Part shown: positions 22,314 to 32,375 of the stretch, in pieces | Numbering within the stretch: the first letter of the stretch is position 1 | Layout: each line of letters starts with the position of its first letter | From: Monocercomonoides exilis | Lineage: Eukaryota > Preaxostyla > Oxymonadida > Polymastigidae | Direction of reading: 5' to 3' | Assembly: GCA_001643675.2 (NCBI GenBank) | Contig: LSRY02000003.1 | Coordinates: 186,001 to 250,000 of the forward strand | Length of the DNA stretch: 64,000 nt | Program-made: the position numbers and the translations under genes | Notes under the pieces: generated by a model | Databases searched by the model: none | Seen by the model: the letters and a program-made list of their open reading frames with translations, nothing else | Told to the model about the DNA's origin: nothing

Positions 22314-24809
22314 TGGATAATTTCCATTCGATTAAATTCCACTTCAGAATTGTGCAACACGAAAAAAATGCAATAATCTCTGAAAATATTTTTGGATTCC
22401 ATAATTTTACTCCTGATAAAATGATTTGATTGGATATGTAATAATAAAAACGATTTGTTAGTTATTGCTCAAATTCAAGACATCAAAAGCTGGAGATATA
22501 AAGACATTGTGTTGATACGAATTCAAGCACCATCACACTCATTATTCAACGTGGAATTTCAGAAACGAATTTAGCTTCAATTGCATTGATTTTATGAGTA
22601 TTTTTTATCAAAGAAAATGAATACAAGTGGTTGAAAGACTGATTTATTATGATCAAAAAAAAATATTTATTTCTTAAACTCTCAAAAGTGGTATTTCAAG
22701 AAATATTTTATTTTTGATAAAAAAATATATTCAAAGAGATGTTCCTCACAAAATTTGGACTTCATTAGCTATAATGTGTGATATTTTTTGATCTTTGGTG
22801 ATTTTTCAATAATTTTCTCCCATTTGGTTTCTTCAGTTATTGAATTTTAATACAGTCAAAGCCAGATACAAATACATGGGAAATAATTTTTGAAAACATA
22901 TATTATTTCAGGGTGTGCATTATATTCTGAAACACAGATATCTGCAAAAGAATAAACAAAAAGCGTTGCAAGAATAAAAATTTTTGTGCATCAAATGCAT
23001 GTTATCGGAGAAACACAGAGAACATTTTGATTTTTATTAAAAAAATTTGATTGATTTCTAGGTATTTGCGACAAGTTGTTAGATTCGAAAATTTTGATTG
23101 AAAAATTATGAATTCAAAAAGAATCACCCACATCGAATATATTAAATTAGAACTATAATTTCATTTTTCTGGTCAAGAACATTTTTTGCTTTTTTTCATT
23201 CATTTTGAATCGTACACAATCACTGGACAATAAACAAAAAATTGCTGTTTTTAATAGTGATGTGTTGTTATTGGGAAAATTCAACTTTTTGATCAGAAAT
23301 CTTATTGTTTCAATTATTTTTAATAAAAAAATACGTATAAACATATTGAAACATTTTTATTCAATGATGAAAATATCATTAACTTTTGAAAAACTAGTAT
23401 TAAAAAAAAATGTGATAAAAATAATAAAGTGAATGGAAATTTGTTATTTTTTGAAATTCACAAATACAGATTACGCAAAAAAATTCAGAACAACACAAAG
23501 AATCTTGGACAAAATATAATATTCAAAAACTGTAAAAAATGTAATCCTGAGAAAATTTCTCGAAACGTTTCTTATCTATTCTGACTCTTTTGGCACACTT
23601 GACTTCCATCACTATTTTATTTGCATCCAGTAATAAATCGTTATTGAAATTTCGAAAAAACAAAAAATATATTTTTCCCTATTCCCTTGGTAAAAAATCC
23701 GGTTGTTTTTGAGAAACCTGGTTATTTGATATTTCAAAAGTTGAGTAATTCTTTTTATAAAGTCGCTAATGCTTAATTTTCAAATAAATAAAAAATTCCA
23801 TAATTTTCTCAAAATTTTGTGAACATACATCAAACTTCACTAATATGGAATCTGTTTTATTGATAATGCTATTTCATGAATTCTTAAGAAGATTCATGAG
23901 TGGAAACAGAAATTTGAGCAAAATGTTAAATTTTTAATTTATTTGCATATTAAACAGTAGCGACTTTTCAAAAAGAATAACACATTTTCTTAAAATTAAA
24001 TCACGATCAGATGCTGTCACAGAGCGGCGTTCATACTGGTTGTGATAACACGATGAAATAGTTTTGCATTTATGAAAAAAACAATGATATGAACCAAAAT
24101 TTTTCTGATATCTTATAATTGTTTGTTTCATATTCTTTTAAAAAAATGATGCAATAATAAATAAAAAATGGATCATTGTCTTTGAAAAGTCGCAAAAGTT
24201 AGATATTTGGGTTTAGAATTATTTCATCCTATTTGATCATTATTGCAATATATCCATCAAACTTTGTCTCTGTTTAAATAAGAAAATTCAAACGTGTTTG
24301 ATGTGAGAATATGTGCATGAAAGAGAAATTTGACGGATATTATTGAGTAAAATGATAAAATTTGATTCAATTTTGTTTTTCACTCAGATATTTAACATTT
24401 GCGACTTTTGTGAAGAATGACCCATATTGAGAAAATGATGAGAAAATTCTGTATCGAACATTATTTGCTAAACAAAAAAATTATTTTCTATTCATCGTTA
24501 AGGTTGCACAGAACTAAATTCAATAATGAATGAAATAAATTGTTATGAAAATAATATTTTAATTTCAAAACTTCTTAATAGAGTCAAATAATTAAAAATT
24601 TTTAATATTTTTATTCGTAAAGAATTGGAAAAGATTGGATTTTTTTTTTTACTCTGTAATTCATAACACAATCTTAACAATTTGATATAAATGGACAGAT
24701 TTGTTTTCTGAAAAAATCAAATGAAATAAAGAACAATTTAAACTGACAGTTAATGATTGATTGAAAAAAATGCTGACAAATATTTTTTATAATAAATTTT
24801 TTTTCGACA

Positions 24810-24843
<34 letters not shown>

Positions 24844-25072
24844 AATAATTTGACAACACAATCAACTTAGACGATTCATATCCAAAAATTTAAAAGAAAG
24901 CACTTCCGATATTAATTTAGCTTAAACTTTTAGGCTTTCAAAATATGCTTTGTCAATTATAAGAAATGAATACTGTTTGAAATGAAATAATTACGAATTA
25001 AAATATGGGGCAAGCTGATAATTTATATTTGCATTTTCCCGCATCCATATCTTTGGTGAGGTTCAATTTAAC
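22314..25072. other. Long AT-rich intergenic region
   Basis: About 2.7 kb with no supported gene. A T homopolymer of 32 bases lies at 24811-24842. The last ~150 bp must include the promoter of the beta-helix gene. Otherwise nothing is recognised. Confidence 0.5.
24811..24842. repeat. Poly-T tract
   Basis: 32 consecutive T (poly-A on the minus strand). It could be a retroposed poly-A tail, but no source sequence is recognised next to it. Confidence 0.85.
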
Positions 25073-28000
25073 ATGAAAGTCGCATTCAATATTATTGCAT
25101 TGCTATTACTTGTTGTTAACTGCTTTAATGAAGAATGGATTGCAGAAAGGCAAATCCAACAAAAATGGATCGGGGAGATACATAAAGGAAAGATCAACAT
25201 TGCAGATGGAAATGCCAATAACAAACATAATGTAGACAATTCATTGGCGAAAGTTATAAAACAAGCTGGCAATCGCATCTGCTGTATTCAAACAAGTCTA
25301 AATATCGTCAACGCCTCCTTGTGTGTGACCCATCTCAACATCATCCCTCTCAGCGGTTGTCCATTCCTCACTGCCCAACACCACTCATCTGCCACCATCT
25401 GTTCCTCCACTTGCCAAGTCAACCCAGCAACAAAATCTCCACTTTTCCTCTCTGCCCATGCCTCCCTCGCCCTCACAAACTTCTCCCTCACCACCCACCA
25501 ACCTGCCATCCTCTCCTTCCCCCTCTTCTCCACCCCAAACAATCTCCTCCCAGATACCCACTCCCCAATCCCTGCCTCCTTCTCCATCTCTCACTCCTCG
25601 TTCTCCTCGTTCATCTCCCTCGTCCAGCCCTTCCTTTTTTCTCCTTCTTCCCTCTCTTCCCCTTCCCCTTCCCCTTCCCCTTCTCCATCTCCATCCCTTT
25701 CCCCTTCTCCTTCCTCGTCCTCATCCTCATCCTCATCCTCTTCTTTTTCTTCGCCTTCCTCTTCCTCTTCCCCTTCCATTTCCTCTTCCCCTTCCCCTTC
25801 CCCTCTCCATATCCATCACCAATCCCATCCCCACCTCCAAATCCATCTCAATCTCCATCTCTCAAACACCATCTTCTCCAACATCTCATCTCCTCAATCC
25901 CCTCGATCTCTTCCATCCCTTCACTCACACTTACTCAATCCTTTCACCTCAACCACTTCTTCCTCTTCTCTCTATTCCACTTCCACCAACACCAACACCA
26001 ATTTAATCCCCTCCTTCTCCCTTCACTCATCCCTCTCCATCCACTCATCCATCTTCCTCCACACCCACAACCCCATCGATGGAACCATTCTCCCAGACCT
26101 CAACAGCCCATCCACTTCTCTATCTGCCTTCAACACTTCTTTCCTCCACCAAACACGATCTTCAGCCAATACTGCTGTCGTGCATGTCGGATCTGAATCT
26201 CAAAGAGTGAAACTTGGAAGATTGGGTTCATTCGATCAAAACAGTCATCGCTTCGAATGGTGCGAATGGAATAATTCAAATGGTGACTCTTCACCTGGTG
26301 GAGCACTTTATGTTTATTGTACAAATGCCAACCTCACAATTACTTCTTGTTCGTTCAATAATTGTTCATGCACAGGTAATTATAATGGTGGAGCGTTATA
26401 TTGTCAAGAATTGTTGAAAATTGACATCACAAAATCAAATTTCACAAGTTGTGAAGCAAAGCACGGAGGAGCAACTTGTATTGGTGGGTCACAATCAAAT
26501 TCCGTTAATTCATTCTCAGAAAACAGAGTGGAAAATTGTAAAATAACAAGTGTCATTGGAACTGGTTGGTACTTTTGGCTCAACGAAATGACACCAACAG
26601 GTCAATTCCTGTTTTCCAAATGCAAGTGCATCTCAAATTCAGGTGGTGATTCTGCTGGTTCTTTAACATTTTATAATCCTCCACAAAATAAACCGAATCA
26701 ATTTTTAGTCAGTGATTGCCAGTTTATAAACAATAAATTGACTGCCTCTTCCACATATGGCGGCGCTGCAATTTTCTTCTATTCAACTTATTCCTGGATG
26801 AATGGAATGAAATTCATCACATTCTGCTTTTTCGATGGCAACACAGCAACAAATGGAAGGGGAAATGATGTGTTCTTTTACGGAAGTGATATTTCCCAAT
26901 CCCCATTCCAGCAATGTGGATCAACAACTCCAACAAATCGAGTGTGGAATCAAGGAACAGCTGACAATGCAGTGTACAACAGATGGCTCCCTCTCATAAC
27001 AACATTCAAAATCGTATCAAATAATGGAACAAATACTGATCTCTGCGGAATTACACAACTCAGTCCATGCAAAACAATTGAGTTCGCTCTTGTTTGCATG
27101 ACAGATACACAAGACGCTTCTCTCACCCTCCTCTCCTCAACATTTGTTCCAACCCAAACACTCACCTTCAGCGCTGTTGACACCATAATCACTGGAAATG
27201 GCACATCAGCCACCACCATCGCCTCCAGTGGCATTCCCCAACCACCAAACTCACATTCACAGTCATCACAGTCATCATCATCTCTTTCCTCATTTTCATC
27301 CTTGTCATCATCATCAACATCTTCTTCACCAGATCCATCTGCCACTTCTGCCCTCTTCCAACAGACCCAGGGCTCCCTCACAGTCTCTGCTCTCGCCATC
27401 GCCCACAACTCCACAAATACAATCACCCCCATCCTCTTCCACCTCTCCGATAACTCCCCTTCCCTCAACCTCAACACAACCACCATCACCGGAGCAACCT
27501 CCATAACAATAGAAACACCCCTCTTCTTCCTCACTGCTGGCTCCCTCGCCCTCAACCACACAGCAATCACACAACTCACCCTCAACAGCCAAAGCATCTT
27601 CCACCTCACCTCCCTCACAGCACCACTCACCCTCAACTCCTCCAACATCACCCACATCACCTCCACAGCCACTCCCACCAGCTGTGTCCTCTCCTCTGCC
27701 ACCTCCCCTGCCCTCTCCCTCTCCCTCGCCAACTGCACCATTACCAGTATCAACTCAGAACAGTTGAGCCAACAGACTGCCACCAATGGCGGGTGCATCT
27801 CATTCGCCTCATCCACCTCTACCAATACGTTTTCAGTGAGTGATTCCACCTTCTCCAGCTGCTGCGTGAGCGAGGATGCCAGCAATGGTGGAAAAGGTGG
27901 AGGAATATATTTGGATTGCAGTTCAAATGAAGAAGCATTTCAGCTGTCATCGATATCGTTTTCTGGGTGCAGGGCAACTGTTGGGAAGAACATATTTGTG

Positions 28001-31000
28001 AAGAGCAGCAATCTGGTGAACAGTGTGAATACAGAGCGTTTTGCATTTGATTGCACAGATTACAAGGATGATGAGAATGCATTTGTTGGGGAAGATGGGA
28101 AATATGGAGAAATGGATCTTCGAGTGTTTCTTGTTTCTTTGAAGTGGATGGTTGTGTCTGTTTCGAAAGATGGGCATAACACATTGGGATGTGGAAGTGA
28201 TGTGTTTCCTTGTTATTCGATTGAGCATGGACTAATGCATTTGACATCTGAATATGTGAGCCTGTTGTATGTTGACACTGAGAGTGTGATTGGGGAAGAG
28301 ATAAGTCTGAAAGAGATGAATTTGAGTTCAAAGAGCAGAGGCTTGTGTGAAGTTGAAGTGAAATCAATGATTGAAAAAACAAAAGGGGAATTGATAACAA
28401 CAACAGGAACAGTCTCATTGATGAGAGTGAACTTTGTGTTTGATGCAAATTTCATCTCTTCACATGAATCATTGATATCACCAGAAGGAGGAATTCTTGA
28501 AATTGTGAATTGTTCATTCGCTTCAAAACAATCAACGGAAGGAGTTAATGCAGAATTTGCAAATATTCAATTCCACATAATCAATATGGGAAAAGGAGAA
28601 TTACAACTCGATGGATGCACAATGTCAAATCTCATTCTTCATGAATCTGCATTATCTCTTTCATCACCGCTTCCATCAGTGATTGATTCATTAACTGTTT
28701 GCAATTCAACAAAAAAATCCTCTCTGATAAACATTAATGAATGTGGTCAATTAACAATTAAAGATTTCTATACAGAAAATATCACAGTTGAAGGAAATGA
28801 AGAATCATTGATATCTTGCTTGACAATGAAAAAGACAATGCAATTGACAAATTGCACAATGGGTGGAGTCAGTTCAAAGGCCACAAAAGGAAAATTGATG
28901 AAATTGGAGAATTGTTTGGATGTGAAAATGGACAGTTGCATTTTTGATGGAAGTTTAAAGGAAAGAAATGAGAAGAATTTGAATGAAGGGGAAGAGATGT
29001 GCAGATGGGATGGATCTGTCGTGGATGTTGTGAAGAGTTCTGTGATGATGAAAGATACAACAATATCGAATTCACCAGAAGGTGGAATAACAATGAGTGG
29101 AGGAAATGTGATAATTGAGAAAGGAGAATTTTTGAATAACAATCCATCAATTGAAGGATATCCATCATTGAGAAGAAATATCATTTGTTCAGGTTCAGGA
29201 ACATTGAATGTGATGAGTTTGAAAGGAGGAGATGGATTGAAGGATAATACTTCACTCTGGATGTTGAATGAAGGATGCAGTTTTGAAGGGATTGCTTTAG
29301 AAAGGGATTCATCATTCTTCATTCCTGTGTTGGAAAGTGCAGAAGCAAAAGAAACAACAGATAGATTGAAGCTGACATTTAAAGGGATGCTTCTTGTTCC
29401 ATGCAATCTTTCATTCTCTGTTGTGAAGAGAAATAAAGAAAAGAAAGAGATTGAACAACATAATTTTGATTCAAATGGATTTTTGTCAGAAAGAGAAGTT
29501 GAAGGAAGTGTGGGAATAGATCTTATCAGCAGTTGTGGAGATGAAATTGAGGTGAGTGTGCACATTTTGTTTGGGAATGCAGAGTCTCCTTCCTCAACAC
29601 AGCCATTTATTCTGAAAAATGCAAGTGAACCTCAATCAAAAGGTGATGAAAAACTTGTAGAAGGAGGAAAAGAAGGAAAATCATCATGGGCATCTGTTGT
29701 AATTGCGATATTTGCTGTGTTGTTTTTGATTGCTTTGATTGGATTTATTTTGTTTGTTATTCGATGGAAGAAAGCGAAGAACGAGAATAAAGATCTGAGA
29801 AAGATTGTGAATAATAACATCAAAAAGGATCCGAAGGCGTTTGAGATGGTGACGATGGAGATGTCACCAGAGGAACAGTGGAGGAGAGAAGAGAAGAAGA
29901 ATGAAGAGAATGCAAAGAAGAGGGTGTATGAGAAAACAATGGAGCATTCAGAGTCATCAGAGTATCTGTTGAGTGAGAGTGGATCAACAGAATACATATT
30001 GGGGAAAGATTCAGACAAAATTCCTGAATGGGTACTTGAAAAGGAAGATGAAAAAGAAGAAGAGGAGGAAACAAGAAGGAGATCACCATCACCATCCATT
30101 TCATCCACAGATACAGAAACTACCTTTGTTCGAATGGAGGATCTGTGCCCCACGACCTCGTCAATGTCAAACTTAGTGGATGCAATGGCCTGTTCATCTC
30201 CACATGAGAAGCTGATTGTGGATTTGAGGGATTCTTTGTTCATGTTGCTTCATGGAAGAAATGAGAAGAAGGAGATGGAAATCGGGAGTCTTCAACAAAG
30301 AGAACAAACAGCTGCACAAATCCTGTTCTGGGTGGCAAATCTTTCGCTCCATTCCTTTGACGAGATGGAAAATCCTCTTTCATCCTTGGAAAATCTGAGT
30401 CCGCACATTGTGCTGTTCTCAGAACATATGGTGATCTGCATTGTGATGCATTCAGACTTATTGTCAGATGATGATTCAGACTCGTCATCCATCTCTTCAT
30501 CAACAGTTGCGACATCTGCAAGTGATGATGATGATGATGATGATGATGAAGATGATGATGACTCTCTTCCTTCATCAGCGTTTGAGGATGATGAGAATAG
30601 TTTCAAAAAAGAGTGCCTGAGGTGGAAGGCGCCCGAGCTGCAGGTGAACAGGAAGAGGGAAGCGACGAAGGAGTCAGTGTCATTCTCGATTGGGATGATG
30701 CTGTGGGAGTGTGTGACACTGGAGATCCCGTTTGGAGAATATCCAGCAGAGGTGGCAGGGGAGAAGATTGGGATGTTTGAGATGCCGAACATGGCAGGTG
30801 CAGAGGGATCGTCGCTTTGGAGTGTTGTGAAGGGGTGTGTGGAGCAGGAGGCTTCGAGGAGGATGACTCTCGTGGAAGTGAAGCGGGAGCTGATTTCGCA
30901 CTTCCCGAAGGATGCATTGGTGATGACGATGTCAGATGCAGTGGAGGTGGTGGAAACACGAAGAGAAGAGGGGGATGAAAGGGATGGGATGGATGAGAAG

Positions 31001-31036
31001 GAAGGAAAGAAAGTGAAGGAAGGGGAATGCAATTGA
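25073..31036 (+). CDS. Giant beta-helix transmembrane protein with kinase-like tail
   Basis: 1987 codons without intron, stop TGA. Residues 1-18 (MKVAFNIIALLLLVVNCF) are a signal peptide. Residues ~190-300 are Ser/Pro repeats. Two right-handed beta-helix stretches follow (~400-640 and ~700-1010), shown by repeated GGALY, GGAT and NGGCISF turns with spaced Cys, Ser and Asn. A CG..PC..SI block opens another helix at ~1045. A membrane segment lies at ~1540-1562, followed by a basic stop-transfer KKAK. The cytoplasmic tail (~1700-1940) resembles the C-lobe of a tyrosine-kinase-like domain: RWKAPELQ, SFSIGMMLWECVTLEIPFGEYP and a final EASRRMTLVEVKREL. The glycine loop, catalytic HRD and DFG are not seen, and an acidic insert splits the domain, so it is probably a pseudokinase. 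Likely a surface receptor or adhesin; ligand unknown. Confidence 0.85.
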   Translation: MKVAFNIIALLLLVVNCFNEEWIAERQIQQKWIGEIHKGKINIADGNANNKHNVDNSLAKVIKQAGNRICCIQTSLNIVNASLCVTHLNIIPLSGCPFLTAQHHSSATICSSTCQVNPATKSPLFLSAHASLALTNFSLTTHQPAILSFPLFSTPNNLLPDTHSPIPASFSISHSSFSSFISLVQPFLFSPSSLSSPSPSPSPSPSPSLSPSPSSSSSSSSSSSFSSPSSSSSPSISSSPSPSPLHIHHQSHPHLQIHLNLHLSNTIFSNISSPQSPRSLPSLHSHLLNPFTSTTSSSSLYSTSTNTNTNLIPSFSLHSSLSIHSSIFLHTHNPIDGTILPDLNSPSTSLSAFNTSFLHQTRSSANTAVVHVGSESQRVKLGRLGSFDQNSHRFEWCEWNNSNGDSSPGGALYVYCTNANLTITSCSFNNCSCTGNYNGGALYCQELLKIDITKSNFTSCEAKHGGATCIGGSQSNSVNSFSENRVENCKITSVIGTGWYFWLNEMTPTGQFLFSKCKCISNSGGDSAGSLTFYNPPQNKPNQFLVSDCQFINNKLTASSTYGGAAIFFYSTYSWMNGMKFITFCFFDGNTATNGRGNDVFFYGSDISQSPFQQCGSTTPTNRVWNQGTADNAVYNRWLPLITTFKIVSNNGTNTDLCGITQLSPCKTIEFALVCMTDTQDASLTLLSSTFVPTQTLTFSAVDTIITGNGTSATTIASSGIPQPPNSHSQSSQSSSSLSSFSSLSSSSTSSSPDPSATSALFQQTQGSLTVSALAIAHNSTNTITPILFHLSDNSPSLNLNTTTITGATSITIETPLFFLTAGSLALNHTAITQLTLNSQSIFHLTSLTAPLTLNSSNITHITSTATPTSCVLSSATSPALSLSLANCTITSINSEQLSQQTATNGGCISFASSTSTNTFSVSDSTFSSCCVSEDASNGGKGGGIYLDCSSNEEAFQLSSISFSGCRATVGKNIFVKSSNLVNSVNTERFAFDCTDYKDDENAFVGEDGKYGEMDLRVFLVSLKWMVVSVSKDGHNTLGCGSDVFPCYSIEHGLMHLTSEYVSLLYVDTESVIGEEISLKEMNLSSKSRGLCEVEVKSMIEKTKGELITTTGTVSLMRVNFVFDANFISSHESLISPEGGILEIVNCSFASKQSTEGVNAEFANIQFHIINMGKGELQLDGCTMSNLILHESALSLSSPLPSVIDSLTVCNSTKKSSLININECGQLTIKDFYTENITVEGNEESLISCLTMKKTMQLTNCTMGGVSSKATKGKLMKLENCLDVKMDSCIFDGSLKERNEKNLNEGEEMCRWDGSVVDVVKSSVMMKDTTISNSPEGGITMSGGNVIIEKGEFLNNNPSIEGYPSLRRNIICSGSGTLNVMSLKGGDGLKDNTSLWMLNEGCSFEGIALERDSSFFIPVLESAEAKETTDRLKLTFKGMLLVPCNLSFSVVKRNKEKKEIEQHNFDSNGFLSEREVEGSVGIDLISSCGDEIEVSVHILFGNAESPSSTQPFILKNASEPQSKGDEKLVEGGKEGKSSWASVVIAIFAVLFLIALIGFILFVIRWKKAKNENKDLRKIVNNNIKKDPKAFEMVTMEMSPEEQWRREEKKNEENAKKRVYEKTMEHSESSEYLLSESGSTEYILGKDSDKIPEWVLEKEDEKEEEEETRRRSPSPSISSTDTETTFVRMEDLCPTTSSMSNLVDAMACSSPHEKLIVDLRDSLFMLLHGRNEKKEMEIGSLQQREQTAAQILFWVANLSLHSFDEMENPLSSLENLSPHIVLFSEHMVICIVMHSDLLSDDDSDSSSISSSTVATSASDDDDDDDDEDDDDSLPSSAFEDDENSFKKECLRWKAPELQVNRKREATKESVSFSIGMMLWECVTLEIPFGEYPAEVAGEKIGMFEMPNMAGAEGSSLWSVVKGCVEQEASRRMTLVEVKRELISHFPKDALVMTMSDAVEVVETRREEGDERDGMDEKEGKKVKEGECN

Positions 31037-31660
31037 GAAAAAAATGAGATGAAAGGGGAAATGAACAAAACAAAGAGAAAAAGGTGCGAGAATGGTGAAT
31101 GAATGAAAAAGTGTTTATTTTTCAGATTATGCACATGAAAGGGGATGGATAGTGAAGAAAATGTGAGGAATGAAAATGCACTGAAATGAAGAAAGAATGA
31201 ATTTGAGAAATATGAAAATGAAAGATATCTTTTTATTGATTGCTTTTGCTTTCGCAATGTATTTTGTTTTACCCGTTTATTTGAAGCTTTTTCAGATTTT
31301 TGTGATTTTTGTGTGAATTTGATTTGTTGAGAATTTCACATCTAATTTTGTTTGAAAAGTGCTTCAATGGAGGTTGGATTGCATGTGATATTTGTAGTTA
31401 TTCTTATTTTGTATGTATGCAGTGTGTATGCATATATATATGTTAATATGTACTTTATATGTATTTTTTATGTATTTATATGCAGCGATGTATTTGTGTG
31501 TGTCTTGTTTTTTTGTTTGAACGCTTCAGACACATTTGGTTCTTCTTTTTGTAAAATGAATAGAAAACAACAAATGAAAGATGTGAGAATCTTTTTTTTT
31601 TCATATGAAACGTACAGATAACTGAATGAGCAGAAGACACGAAAACTGAGCGAAAGTTAA
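31037..31660 (+). repeat. 3' flank shared with a second beta-helix gene copy
   Basis: This sequence after the stop codon reappears inverted at about 63236-63849, with scattered substitutions and small indels. Similarity ends abruptly near 31655/63236. It marks a segmental duplication that took the gene end together with ~620 bp of downstream DNA. A short hydrophobic frame starting at ATG 31367 is open in both copies. Confidence 0.88.
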
Positions 31661-32375
31661 AAATCATCTAATTTCAAGAATAATTTATGTTTTTAGAGAA
31701 TTCGATTTTTCTGTAACACTTGAGATAATTCAAAATGAGAATTATGAAAACAAAAACAATTTATCAAGCAACAAATTTTATTGTAATTTGAAGCCCAAAA
31801 GAGTTTTATTTTCTATCTCTTAAGATTTTGTTAAAACATATTTTGCACTTTTTTTTGGTGTTAAAACAGTATTAACACAAACTAAATACAAGTGTTTTAA
31901 TCATTTAAAATTTTTAATTGCACCAGAATTATTTATGTTTTCACAAATAAAATTATCCGATGAAAACATATCGAACAAAATATTTCACTTTTTGAATATC
32001 GTTCCACACTTTTTTCTAATATATATCTAAAATTTTCAATCTATCTTATTTCATTTTGAATTGAAATTTTAAGCTTATTCTTATTGTATTACAAAAAAAG
32101 TTAAAAACAAATCTATGTTTTTTTTATCAATGCAATAATTGCTCCACAAATGGGATTAAATTTTTTGTTTTATGAATTTTGTTCCACACAGTTCTTTCAA
32201 AGGTTTTTATCGATTTTTCATATTTTTTTATTTAATATTGCACTACAATTTCAGTTTTGAAATTATACGATTGCAGAAAAAGTCTGGAGCAAATCATTGA
32301 ATTTTTCATAAATGCAAAAATTCTGCACCAAAAGTGAATACATATTCCATTTTATTTTATATTGGCTTAAGATCA
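31661..32375. other. Intergenic, AT-rich
   Basis: About 700 bp between the beta-helix gene and DENND6. Nothing recognised apart from AT-rich runs. Confidence 0.4.

Noticed and set aside
26950-27885. Minus-strand 311-codon frame inside the beta-helix gene
   Set aside because: Antisense shadow of Thr/Ser/Pro-rich codons; no domain or start context.
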